Shown here piece by piece: positions 20,238 to 31,863 of a stretch of 64,000 nt of DNA. The notes beneath the pieces were generated by a model that saw only the letters and a program-made list of their open reading frames with translations, made no database searches and was not told the origin of the DNA. This stretch comes from Rhizophagus irregularis (lineage: Eukaryota > Glomeromycota > Glomeromycetes > Glomerales > Glomeraceae): positions 3,658,001 to 3,722,000 of the forward strand of contig NC_089430.1 of NCBI RefSeq assembly GCF_026210795.1. Reading direction: 5' to 3'. Position numbers and translations under genes: made by a program. Each line of letters opens with the position of its first letter. Within the stretch, counting starts at the first letter, position 1.

Positions 20238-21794
20238 TTATGAAAAAAGATGGAGTTTTAAAGAGCTAGCAATGTTTCTTCCGCTACGGGAAGGAATTTC
20301 TAGATCTTCTGTAATAACATCTAACTCCTTAACCTTTTCTTTGATATTTGCGCTTTCAGTTTCAACCCAGACTATTTTGAAGCATTTTCTGGAGAATTCT
20401 ATTAATTTATCTAGTGAAGTTTCCGATAATTTTGTAAAATCGATGGCTGAAACATATCGGCTTAAGATTCTCTTTAAAACCACCTCACGTGATATGAAGT
20501 TGTTTACTTCCTCGTCGGTAGGATCTGAACTTTCCGTATATTCACTTTAATAGAAAAAAAGTTTAAATCATTAAATCATTGTAGTAAAAACAACATAACG
20601 ATATGAACGTATCGATCACCTTTCTACAATTTGTCGAAATTCTTTTACTAATGTTGAAAGTACATTTTTCAATTGATATCGATAGTCGGAAAATGATTTA
20701 CGATATCGTTCGTTAATTGACTTCGCCACGCTTTGATAAGCATCATGCCCAAAAATTTTTTGTGTTATTTTATCAAACGCATGATCGGGCGGATTTCTAG
20801 TTCGCAAAAAAAGGCATTTCATTTCTTCGTCAATAAGACGATAATTATCCTAAATAGTAATAATATCAATAATACATAATACATCAGTAATTCTGCTGTG
20901 TAATAACGATTGTTCTTAATTGGTAAGAATGTAACAACCAAAATAAGAAATGGACTTTACGTTGTCAGATGATGACGAAGTCGAGGTGGTTAGTGGCAAA
21001 TTTGTTGATGGCTGCTTCGTCGAGACATCAAGCATTTTGTTTGCCAGATGTAGTACACTTGAATGTAAGACCAACCAATTGCAAATTTGCAATTGATTGG
21101 TCATTGCGCCAAACTGAACCAGAATTTCTTCTTCACTCTCTAGAAGTAATATTAAATGAGAATAAAATTATATTCATTAATTATGTTCAGATTTTATGTT
21201 TTACCGCTTTCATCATTTTCATTTTCTTCTTGTTCTTTATCTTGCTCTCTCCTATCCCTCTCTCTTCTCTCTTTCTCTCTTCTCTCTTTTTCTCTTCTTT
21301 CTTTTTCTCTTCTCTCTTTATCTCTCCTTTCCATCTCTTTCTTCTCATTTTCTCTTCTTTCTTTTTCAATATTTCTTTCTTCTTGCTCTGGAAGCATATC
21401 TTCATTATAACGAAGTAAATTTATTTTTAAATAAATTCGCAGAAATATCATTTCAATTGAATAATAAAACAATTATTATAAGGTATTTACCCATAATAAT
21501 TCTTTCAATATCATCATCTTGTCTATTATTACCTTCTCCAATATCTACATCTTGTCCATGTAAATTATCTTGTTCATGTTCACTTCCTTCCTCTCTCCTT
21601 TCATCTCTTTCCTTATTATAATCACGTGAAGAGTTGGCAACATATGTACGAATAGTTTTGGTAGTTTTTGCAGCTTTTGTTGCCTTGTCTTTTAGGTATC
21701 ATTATAATAGTATTAGGCGCAATTACTATATAAAATTTCAAATCAAAAATATAATTTTATTACCTTTTCCTGTTACTCCTCTGCGTTTAGTCAT
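20238..21794 (-). CDS. LFLRTR-family gene 5, intact six-exon gene (379 aa)
   Basis: Minus-strand exons: 21794-21764, 21688-21491, 21399-21205, 21139-20961, 20849-20620, 20544-20238. Spliced length is 1140 bases (380 codons) with no internal stop, and every intron is GT...AG. The start MTKRRGVTGK and exon 2 are basic. Exon 3 encodes a charged helix of ERRDKERREK repeats. Exon 4 reads MTNQLQICNWLV and a Ser/Thr-rich tail. Exon 5 carries LIDEEMKCLFLRTRNPPD and KSFSDYRYQLKNVL, matching the LFLRTR block of the genes to the left. Exon 6 has REVVLKRILSRYVSAIDF and ends EIPSRSGRNIASSL. A paralog with identical exon phases lies at 36516-38284. There is no signal peptide or known domain; a nuclear, coiled-coil protein is a guess. 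The acceptor of exon 3 (GAAG) is the least certain junction. Confidence 0.7.
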
Positions 21795-22329
21795 GATAAA
21801 CAAACAAGGTGGTACTTATTGGTATTGTGCTAGTAGCAACGTAAAGAAATAGGTGATTCCTGACGAAACGAATACAGCATCATCTTTATTTATTTATAGA
21901 GATTTCTCCTAATATTAAGAAAAAATTACATCGTGACCGCAGCACATAAAAGGAAATTGGGTTAGCATTCTCGAAAAAAACGTTCATGGTTACATTAAAT
22001 CTTGGATAGTTGATCGGAAGAATTTGTTAATGGTTACATCGATTCTTTATGACGAAAATTTTGGGAAAATTTGATGTCTTAACGGTTACATGTAAAGAAA
22101 TTATATATGAGTATCGTAACTGTAGGACATAAACGGAAATTTGGCCAACAAAATTTTCAAATTATTGGAATAATTGATCGGGAAAATCCTTAATGGGTAT
22201 ATTAGCTCTTTGTCCGCAGAACATTAATGGTAATTTCGAGCAATATTAACGGTTACAAGTAAAGAAGCTATATATGAATATCGTGATCGCAGGACATAAA
22301 CGGATTTTCGGGATAATTTGTTCAGGAGA

Positions 22330-24240
22330 AAAAATTTGTTAATGGTTACATAATCAGGGTTGAAGAATTATACTGTACGTACTACTATATTATGCTACCC
22401 TAATACTTAAATAGAGTACTTTTTTTCATATGTTTAATATATTATATATTTATTTTAATAATTAGGATTGATAATAAATTATTAACTATTCTTTTAATCT
22501 TAATAGAAAAAATATTATATTAAATATTTAACAGTGCAATATTAATGCAATGTTTACAGTACATTGATAAAATTTTGGGCAATGGAAAAATTGCGGTTAC
22601 ATGTAAGGTGATCGCAGGACATAAAAGGAAATTTAGATTCAGATTTGGGGATAATAAAATTATTAATGGTTACACATTGATTTTTTATCTGCAGCGCATT
22701 GATAGAATTCAGGGGTAATCTGAAAAATTTGACAGAAATATCGTGATCGCAGGACATAAACAGAAATTTAGATCAAAAAATTGATCGGAAAAATATTTGT
22801 CAACAGTTCTGTTGATTCTTTATCTACAAAAGATCTTTATCTGCAGCACATTGGTGGAATCTAGGGTAATGATCTGAAAAATTTGGAATGAATATCGTAG
22901 TCGCAATAAATAAATAGAAATTTAGGTCAATAATTGATCAGAAAAAATTATCAATGGTTACATTGATTTTTTATCTGCAGCGCATTGATAGAATTCAGGG
23001 GTAATCTGAAAAATTTGACATGAATATCGTGATCGCAGGACATAAACGGATTTTCGGGATAATTGTAAAATTTGTTAATGGTTACATAATCAGGGTTAAA
23101 GAATTATACTGTACGTACTATATTATGCTGTCCTAATACTTAAATAGAGTACATTTTTTATATGTTTAATATATTATATATTTATTTTAATAATTAGGAT
23201 TGATAATAAATTATTAACTATTCTTTTAATCTTAATAGAAAAAATATTATATTAAATATTTAACAGTGCAATATTAGTGCAATGTATACAGTAAATTGAT
23301 GAATTTTGGGCAATGGGAAATTGCGGTTACATGTAAGGTGATCGCAGGACATGAACAAAAATTTAGATCAAAAAACTGATCGGAAAAAAATTTTTGTCAA
23401 CAGTTCTGTTGATTCTTTATCTGCAAAAGATCTTTATCTGCAGCACATTGGTGGAATCTAGGGTAATGATCTGAAAAATTTGGAATGAATATCGTAGTCG
23501 CAATAAATAAATAGAAATTTAGATCAATAATTGATCAGAAAAAATTGTTAATGATTACATTGATTTTTTATCTGCAGCGCATTGATAGAATTCAGGGGTA
23601 ATCTGAAAAATTTGACATGAATATCGTGATCGCAGGACATAAACGGATTTTCGGGATAATTGATCAGGAGAAAAAATTTGTTAATGGTTACATAATCAGA
23701 GTTGAAGAATTATACTGTACGTACTATATTATGCTGTCCTAATACTTAAATAGAGTACATTTTTTATATGTTTAATATATTATATATTTATTTTAATAAT
23801 TAGGATTGATAATAAATTATTAACTATTCTTTTAATCTTAATAGAAAAAATATTATATTAAATATTTAACAGTGCAATATTAGTGCAATGTATACAGTAA
23901 ATTGATGAATTTTGGGCAATGGAAAAATTGCGGTTACATGTAAGGTGATCGCAGGACATGAACAAAAATTTAAATCAAAAAACTGATCGGAAAAAAAATT
24001 TTTGTCAACAGTTCTGTTGATTCTTTATCTGCAAAAGATCTTTATCTGCAGCACATTGGTGGAATCTAGGGTAATGATCTGAAAAATTTGGAATGAATAT
24101 CGTGGTCGCAATAAATAAATAGAAATTTAGATCAATAATTGATCGGAAAAATTGTTAATGATTACATTGATTTTTATCTGCAGCGCATTGACAGAATTTG
24201 TTACATTAATTCTCTATCTCGGAATTATGTAATGAAATTT
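22330..24240 (+). repeat. Three long tandem repeats (606-735 bp) in the left arm
   Basis: The word TACTGTACGTACTA begins at 22371, 23106 and 23712. Each copy continues through an AT-rich block with TTTAATATATTATATATTTA, TTAACAGTGCAATATTA and AATTGCGGTTACATGTAAGG, then ATCTTTATCTGCAGCACATT. Copies are almost identical, so the amplification is recent. No ORF crosses a unit. Confidence 0.85.
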
Positions 24241-24469
24241 TAAAAAAAAAAACTTTTACAAGTTGTTGACCCAAATTTCCTTTTATGTAGTGCAGTCATG
24301 ATATCACAATCGTAATATTATAAAAAAAATTACTTTGTACTTTTTTCCCAAAGAATTCAATTGATATTTTTTTAAAGTTTGACTGTCCATATCTTATCAG
24401 TTACATATAAAAATACCACATCTCAGATCAGAGTTTTTAGATTTCTAATAAAAAAAAGTTAGAAAGAAA

Positions 24470-24740
24470 ATGTCCTTTCCCAAACCTAGTAGAGAAGAAA
24501 CAGGTATAAAAAAAAAAATACCTCATATATTAATTCATTAAATAACGTATGATAATATTCATATAATTTCTTTCATATATAGATAATACGATATTGATCT
24601 CACTAGACGATCTAATAAAAGAACAAACCCGATTGAACAATCTTCGCCAAACCAACATTAAAAAGAAACGGCAACGTCCGTCTCGTAACAACCGAGCGAA
24701 GACCATGGGAGACTGGGCTCGGATGGTGAAAAAAGTATGA
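24470..24740 (+). CDS. Small basic protein, two exons (63 aa)
   Basis: Exon 1 is 24470-24503 and exon 2 is 24583-24740, with a 79-base intron GTATAA...ATATATAG. The 192 spliced bases give 63 residues: MSFPKPSREETDN, ISLDDLIKEQTRLNNLRQTN, a basic stretch KKKRQRPSRNNRAK and MGDWARMVKKV, then TGA. The long basic run suggests nucleic-acid binding or nuclear import. It lies midway between two inverted arrays of the same repeat (see 21930-26169), so it may belong to that element. The family was not recognised and the gene could be chance, but an intron that joins two frames with no stop argues for it. Confidence 0.45.
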
Positions 24741-24860
24741 TCATTTGATTCTTTAATATTTTGTGATAATTTGAAATATTTAACACTTTAAAATTATTTG
24801 TTAGAATTGATATTGCCATTATATGAAGTTATATCTCATTACAATACCGCAAAATATTAC

Positions 24861-25046
24861 TATCCCAGTAAAAAGTTCTTGTACCAAATATAGGCCAATT
24901 ATGAAATGAGTCCATTCGGTATAAAATTTGGCCATATGTATTTTAATTTTATCCCATTTATGGTCCAATTTTTCGTACCAAACGGGCTCATGTATAAATT
25001 CAATACAAACCTAATATAAATTCAGTACAGGACTTTTTACTGGGAT
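24861..25046. mobile_element. MITE with TATCCCAGTAAAAAG ends
   Basis: Left end TATCCCAGTAAAAAGTTCTT, right end reversed TATCCCAGTAAAAAGTCCTG. The interior has paired words (GTACCAAAT... and ...GTACCAAACGGG). About 186 bp, no ORF. The target duplication is unclear. The ends resemble the CACTGGTAAAAAA ends of the foldback at 52276. Confidence 0.6.
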
Positions 25047-26298
25047 ATATTCACCTCCTTTTCAATTTATTTCAATAAAAAAATAAATCTTATGTAATTT
25101 TATAATTGTATATATCCGTAAAGCTCACCACTAGTGATTTTATCATAATAATTGATCGTAATAATTTAAAATCATAAAAATCAAAATTTCATATAAACTG
25201 GAACACGAATTGCTAACAATTTTTTTCTGATCATTTGTCTTGTCTAAATGTGCTGCGATCACGATATTCTTAAAATGTAATATCAATTTTTCAGAAAAGC
25301 TTTGTTAACCCAATTTCCGTTATGTCCAGCAGCCTATATAAATTTCTTTACATGTAATCGTCAAAACATCAATCAAGAGCTTTGTTAACCCAAATTTCTA
25401 TAGTTACGATGTTGTTCATTATATAATTCATTAACAGTTAATGTAACTAACTATTAACGAATTTTTTTTCTGATCAATTATCCCAAAATTCGATGATCTA
25501 AATTTCCGCTTATATCTTGCGGTCACAATATTCATATAAATTCCTTTATATATAACCGTTAAAGAAGTCAACTCTTCAGATCATTGCCTCAAAATTTCGT
25601 CAATGCATTGTAAGTAAAGAACCAATGTAGCCATTAAGAAAATTTCCCGATCAATTCAAATTTCCGTTTATGTCCCGCGGTCACAATATTCATACAAAAT
25701 TTCTTTGCACGTCAATTTTAGATCATTTTACCAAAATGTACTGTGGACAAAGAACTAACGATTGTAACTATTGACATTTTTTTCTGATCGATTTTCCCAA
25801 AATTTAAGAAATTAGTAATCTAAATTTCCGTTTATGTTCTGCAGTCACGCACGATATTCATACAAAATTTCTTTGCATGTAACTGGTTGTTAACACGTCA
25901 ATTTTAGATCATTTTCCCCAAGATTTCCATTAATGTACTGTGATCTAAGAACTAATGTAACCATTAACATTTTTTTTTCTCGAAATTTCGTGAAATTCGT
26001 AATATAAATTTCCGTTTATGTCCTGCGGTCACGATTTCATACAAAATTTCTTTACATGTAACCAGATCATTGCCCAAAATTTCCGTTAATGCACCACGGA
26101 CAAGGAACTAATGTAACCGTTAAGAAATTTGTTAACCCAAAATTTCCGTTTATGTGCTGCGGTCACGATACTATGATATCCAATTGAAAATATTATAAAA
26201 GCAGTTAATGAATTAAATACACAAACGCGCATGGACATTTTTTAAATTTATGATTTTATTTCATTTTATTATTCCTTATTATAATTATTGTCATAGCC

Positions 26299-29119
26299 AT
26301 GTTACGAAATAAACCTCGAAAAGCGAATATTGCTGCAATACCTTTTCGTATCCGTAATAATTTTAGAAGGTTGCCCAACAGATTTTTATTATCGGATAAT
26401 GATGACAATGAAAAAATGGTACAAAAAGATTTTGAAGATGATAATATTAGTGGCGAAGAGTATAATGAATATGGCGACGGAGATGATGATTTAGAACAAC
26501 GAAGTGATGATGATCATATAGAACAGCGAAGCGATAATGGTGATGATTTAGAACAACGAAGCAATGATGATCATTTAGAACAACGAAGCGATAATGATCA
26601 TTTAGAACAACGAAATGATAATGATGATGATTTAGAACAACGAAGCAATAATGAAGAAGGTGATACCAACATGATTTCAACATCATCAGAGAATGAAACA
26701 GAAAGCGATTATATAATGTCCTTAGAAAGTGATGAAGATTATGAAACAATGTCGTCAGATAATGAAAAAAGACATGATTCTGATATCTCAGAAGAAAAGC
26801 TATTCGTTGATGAAGCATTGGCTAAAGATAAGTTACCATCTTTTGATGGTGATTTTGCTCCATATTTTCAAAATTTAACTACTGCTGCTTTATTTTGTTG
26901 GATTTATAAACATAATATTTCAACAAATGCATATGAAGATCTTGTTGACATTATCATGAGACCAGAATTTAATAGAGATCATATTGTAAAGAATATTCGG
27001 AGATTTCGATCATGGAGGGAGCATCTTCCTCTTCCCTCAATATCAGCAAAATCTATCTCAATTTCATCAAAAAAAACACCATCAACTTTAAAGGATTCAA
27101 AGATGGCATATCAACTTTCAATAAGTGATATCATTTGGAATATTCTTAACAACCCATCACTATTAAAGGAAATGTATTTTGGTGCTGGTGTCGATTCAAA
27201 AACAAAATCCGAGTACTGGCATGGTACCTTATGGGCAGAGTCACCTCTTTTCGGTCAAGAACAATTAATGATATCAGGGGGTAATTATTTATTAAATGCA
27301 AGCTGATGGTAGAGAGGCGAAGCAATAAAGTACAAGAGACTAACACTTTTTTCATATGTATATAATAGAGATATACCAATGCGGCGATTTTGTTTACTAT
27401 TACGATAATGAGCGAAAACTTGGCAGATTGAGAGCGATATTATTAAATGAAGAGAACCAACAGTATCGGCTAAGAATCCAAAAAGTTCTAGATTATAGTG
27501 ACTTGCCTGGAAATTTTAAGGGAGAATTAAGGCAAAATCGCTCTCTTTCCGGAGAAGTTTGGTTACAAGATGAACCATTCTTGACAATAACAACATCACA
27601 AATTTCCGAAAAGGTTGCTGCAGATACACTACGAATTACCGAAATACTTTATAAACATCATACACACTGGCGCATTCGTGATGCAACGTTCTCTTATCAA
27701 CATCCTTCAGAATATATTTCCATAAGGCAGCCACCATCTCCAACAATTCCGGTTTATAAGCTGTTTTTGGACATATACTATGATGATTTTGGAACATTTA
27801 GGAATGTTTATCATTCGTTAGGAGGTGTTTATGTGCAGTTTGGAAATATGCCTGCCCGTCAAAGAAAGTTGCTCAAAAATCACTTTGTTCTCGGGTTTGT
27901 TCCTTTCGGTGGTAATTTCAATGAATTCATGTTGCCATTCATTTCTGAAATGAAAGAATTCGAACAAGGAAAATTAATGGAAGTGAATGGCCAAGATGCT
28001 TGGGTGATAGCTGGTTTAGGTGTCGTAACTGCTGATTTACCACAAGGGAATGACATGTGTGGTGTATTACGACATAATGCCAATAAAGGTTGCCGCACTT
28101 GTACAGCCTCTCGAGAATCACTTACCAACTTCTCTCAGGATGTACCAGCAACATCAAGATATCATCACATCACTGACGATCAATTTAAAGAGATATTTGA
28201 TGAACCTGCTACCACAAGGCAAAGACGACTTTGTACTGAGTTTGGACTAAGAACAAGGCCTAGCATTTTGGATAGGCTGCTAAGAGAAAGGCATCTACAG
28301 ACACCTCAAGATATATATCATGCAACTGCTGGGAAGATTTGACGACTTCTTAAATTAACGTATGATCTTAGAATTTAATTAACTTTAGCTAGATATGTAA
28401 CGAACAAAATCTTTTAATAAAGCTTTTTGATTTCCACAGGTGCGAATTATTTTCACAAAAAGGAGAGGACGAGTTTATCAAAGCCTGGAAGAACTTTGAG
28501 AAACCAAAAAAATGGTCTCGTTTGCCAAATCCAATTAGCCACAATGCCAGTTTCATGATGTCTGACTATCTTAGGCTCGCTATGATAATGCCTTTTATAC
28601 TTAATAGTTTTTTAGAATCATCAAGCTTAAAGGAAAATGAATCCAGAAGCATTCTGCGACGAATTCAAGAATCACGCATTAACATGGCGAAAAATGTAAT
28701 AATTGCTTGTTGGGTATATGTAGCAAAAACAATGAGGATAGTTTTTGAAAGCAAGTTTACATTAGATTCGTATGACGAATTACAAAAATGCCTTGAAGAA
28801 GAAATGAAAATTCTTCTAAAGGTACAATTATTCATAATTCTTATATAATTTTTTATTTTTTATTTATCAATATATAAAATATTATTTAATAATGTGGCTT
28901 TAGGTTTTCCCTGAATTTGCTAACTTACCAAACCTGCATATCAATATCCACTTGCTGGTGCATGCAAGGACTTATGGTACTCTTATAAACACTCAAGTTG
29001 GTATCAAAGAGATGGTGCATCGGATCTTTAAAGCAATGGTACCACGAACAAATTGCAAGAATGTCGAGCTAGACTTGTTAAAGCGGTATACTACTCTCTT
29101 TGCAATTCGTCATTTAGTA
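26299..29119 (+). pseudogene. Tnp2-like transposase gene, copy 1, 5' part (split by the 15.2-kb element)
   Basis: Exons: 26299-27280, 27369-28359, 28440-28821, 28904-29119, then 44353-44494 and 44561-45102 beyond the insertion. The exons total 3255 bases (1085 codons). Exon 1 encodes a basic start MLRNKPRKANIAAIPFRIRN, an acidic tract with EQRSDDD repeats, and SEYWHGTLWAESPLFGQEQL. Exon 2 begins with a BAH-like CGDFVYYYDNERKLGRLRAI and then LFLDIYYDDFGTFRNVYHSL, GGVYVQFGNMPARQRKLL and VADLPQGNDM-like blocks typical of Tnp2-type (CACTA/EnSpm) transposases and their fungal relatives. A single nonsense codon, TGA at 28340-28342, replaces a Gly codon kept in copy 2. The family assignment rests on recognition of these blocks. 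Confidence 0.75.
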
Positions 29120-29144
29120 CTTTACTGAAATATTCAAATCTAAA

Positions 29145-29720
29145 ATAATATCTTAACGATATCATTATGAGATCGTAACGATTTCATGACGATTTTCTAA
29201 AATGATAACATATTGATATAGTTACGACTCTCTTAACGATAACGTAATAATACTGTGACGATACAGTGAATGATAACAAAACGATATCATCCAGATATTT
29301 ATTGATACTGAAATAGCATCATTTTAGTATCAGCACGATATCATCGCAGCAATGATACAGTGACAATACAGTGAATGATAGCAAAACGATATTATCCTAA
29401 CACTAAGATAGCATCATTTTGGTATCAGCACAATATCATCGCAGCAATAATACAGTGACAATACGGTGAATGATAGCAAAACGATATTATCCCGACACTA
29501 AGATAGCATCATTTTGGTATCAGCACGATATCGTCGCAGTATTATTACATTATCATAACTGTATCAGCATGTTATCATTTAAAAATCGGCATAAAACCAA
29601 TATGTTCCCATATTGATGTCGTTGAGATGTATAGAAAACAACTAATGATTATTCAGAATATCAATCATGATATCTTAACGATATTTAAATGTTATCAGCT
29701 TGGTATTATGACAATAATTA
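29145..29720. repeat. Left subterminal GATATC repeats of the 15.2-kb element
   Basis: Includes about three tandem units of 97 bp with ACAGTGAATGATAGCAAAAC, ATAGCATCATTTTGGTATCA and CGATATCATCGCAGCA (near 29260, 29360, 29457). Short palindromic GATATC-like words continue to 29720. No coding potential. Confidence 0.8.
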
Positions 29721-29959
29721 AAGTATCAATTTTATTAATAATCAAAATTTACTTATTACATATCTGATCATAAATAATAATTACAACATCGTTACTAGTG
29801 AAATTACTAGAACTAACTTTATTTCCATAGTATATGTGAAATTTAAAGCATTTACAATTATTTAATAATACCATTCAGTTTTTAAGAAATACGTGTAATT
29901 AATAATAATACCTACCATACTTACCGAAAATAAGATGCAACAATTGCAGACACAAGTGC

Positions 29960-31500
29960 TGTTTTAACACATACTAAATCCCTGATGGACATGGAATGAT
30001 TGTTTTGATTTTACCGCCAAGTCTATGGAAGCAACATCTCCAATTGTTCCTAAAAATACTCTAGTTGAATATGATATAAAGATAACGAGTGAGTAATAAT
30101 ATAATTTACTTATAATTTTTGATATTATAAAAACTTTGTTTATTAATAACCTTTTGCAATATTTTATCGCCAATAGTTCCGCGCTCCTTGATAGGTTGTT
30201 ACTTCTTGGATGGTTGATATACGCTACATATTTCGTGTTGTCGGTCTTGATCAATACTGTCTGATTGGAATGGCCCTGTATTATAGAAGGGAAAATAAAT
30301 TGCTCTTAGCTCCAGGTGATTGATCATCTAAAGAACGAAGTATTAGTATTAGCATCTCATTTTTAAAGAATAAAGAAAATCAAGACTTCGAAGTAGTAAA
30401 ACCTTCGAAATCTTTGTATAAACTCTGTCCAATGATCAAGAAACTTAGAAATATAAAAGTGAACGTTAGATAACATTTGTTAAAATTTTTTTTTTGAAGT
30501 TTACCTTCAAAGTAAAGTCCAGGTCCGAACCTTTGGTGATATGTGTCCTGGAACCAACAAAAAAAGCAAATGAAGACGTTAGTTAACGTTTCGTTTAAGT
30601 GAAAAATAAAAAAATCGGATTTATCAAGCTTACCTTCGAGTAACAGCCTGGAAGCCGTGAACCTACAAAAGAGAAACTGAAATGTTTAGCTTCATTTAAT
30701 TGAGAAACAATAAATAAAAGAATTTCAAAGTTACCTTCTAGGTGTAGTAAACTTTCGTTTGGAAGAGTCACTGAGCCATTCACCCTTTTAGCTTCAAACT
30801 TCTTTTTCTGTCGCGAAGTAACGCCCCAGAATGCAATCGTGCTGGAAAATCTGAGTTCGCAGTTGCCACAATCTTTCCTATCAACGAGGCAAGTTTTCGT
30901 ACGGGAGAATTTTGAGTTGTTTCGCCTTCTGACATTCCCTCACTAAGCTCTTTATTTTGTGTTTTGGCAATTTAAGTGTTATTGCCTTTGAATCGAATTT
31001 TAAACCCTAAGTAATCGATCACCCGTGTAGGAGTTAGATAAGATTTGTTTTCGTTTACTATGAACCCATGGTTCTACTAGCAATTTTACGATAATCGAAG
31101 CATGGTCTTGAGCCTGTTCTTTTGATGAAGCCATTATCAACAGGTCGTTTAGATAATCCACTATCCTTATTCCCTGAGCTCGATATTCTGGGACTTGTTG
31201 TCAAGCCGAACGGTAAACATGAGGAAATCGAATGCAAAATATTTTCGTTGGAACTCTGCTAGCGATATGTGATAGAAAAAGCTTGATTGAGGTCGATAGT
31301 GACCATAAAATAGCCGCGTCTCAACAATGACTTTACTAGGTCTAGTACATCTTGAAGTGGTTGTATTGAACACGTTAGAATTTTTGAAGATTTGTAGCTA
31401 CTTTCGTTATGCTGTTTAGCTCTGGCGGTTTGACTGGCCACCCTAGTTGTCGTTTCCCGCAGGTTGATTCTTCCCTTTCCAAGTATTACTCTCATTTCTT
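29960..31500 (-). pseudogene. DIRS-like retrotransposon fragment (reverse transcriptase and RNase H)
   Basis: On the minus strand from about 31500: MRVILGKGRINLRET, then QPLQDVLDLVK, RRGYFMVTIDLNQAF (RT catalytic block A), YHISLAEFQRKYFAFDF after a shift, LREQGIRIVDYLND (the YLDD box with the first Asp changed to Asn) and LLIMASSKEQAQ. Further down come GKIVATAN and LPNESLLHLE blocks, and at 30260-30180 SVLIKTDNTKYVAYINH, the RNase H segment typical of DIRS/Ngaro elements. Frameshifts and stops are frequent. No tyrosine recombinase or terminal repeats were seen. The lower part is interrupted by intron-like segments (see 30454-30790). Confidence 0.6.
30454..30790 (-). repeat. Splice-like segments D on the minus strand inside the DIRS fragment
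   Basis: Read on the minus strand, exon-like blocks end ...CTAGAAG, ...CTCGAAG and ...TTTGAAG, each followed by GTAAC, GTAAGC or GTAAAC (donors at 30734, 30633, 30504). Acceptors are TTTTGTAG at 30663-30670 and TTCCAG at 30548-30553. One intron-like part contains GTTAACTAACG, a branch-like word within a short inverted repeat (ACGTTA/TAACGT). Blocks are 29 and 43 bases, with introns of 72 and 86. The order matches arrays A-C, but copies are few and divergent. Confidence 0.45.
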
Positions 31501-31863
31501 CCTTTATAGTTGTTGTCGTTAGGTTTTTTAATATTGTGAAAAAAAACAGTAGTTAATCTGAAAAATAACTTACTTCAAACTTCAAAGGTATCAAATTTCA
31601 AAGAAACTGGTAATTATTTAACTTTAAATAAATATTTAAAAATAAAAAGTTTGGCGTAGAGGGATTTTATCAGTAAAACAAAAAAACAAAAAATTTAAGG
31701 TTTTTATTGGTTAATCAGATCCAGTCACGTGAAATAGCATTGCTAAATCACGAATATGAAGATCGATCGCTAAATGCATTATTTTAAATAACACTAAATG
31801 ATACCACCATTAATTTCATCCTACTAATTACAAATAAATATAATAAAAGTCCTTATTATAAAG

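Larger units (their letters stand above)
21930..26169. mobile_element. Element with inverted subterminal arrays around a small spliced gene
   Basis: The left end begins ATCGTGACCGCAGCACATAA and continues GGAAATTGGGTTA; the right end, reversed, begins ATCGTGACCGCAGCACATAA and continues GGAAATTTTGGGTTA. Inside each end the same words (ATCGTGATCGCAGGACATAA, GGTTACAT, GATCGGAAAAA) recur many times, pointing inward from both sides: 21930-24300 forward and 25240-26169 reversed. Between lie the spliced gene at 24470-24740 and a MITE. Both flanks have AC beside the repeat, too short to prove a target duplication. The subterminal arrays resemble those of CACTA or MULE elements, but no transposase is present. 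The superfamily is unknown. Confidence 0.55.

Noticed and set aside
21187-21410. Plus-strand Ser/Leu/Phe repeat frame
   Set aside because: Complement of the ERREK repeat exon of the intact gene at 20238-21794.
26447-26818. Minus-strand His/Tyr-rich frame
   Set aside because: It is the complement of the acidic repeat in exon 1 of the Tnp2-like gene, which has strong homology on the plus strand.
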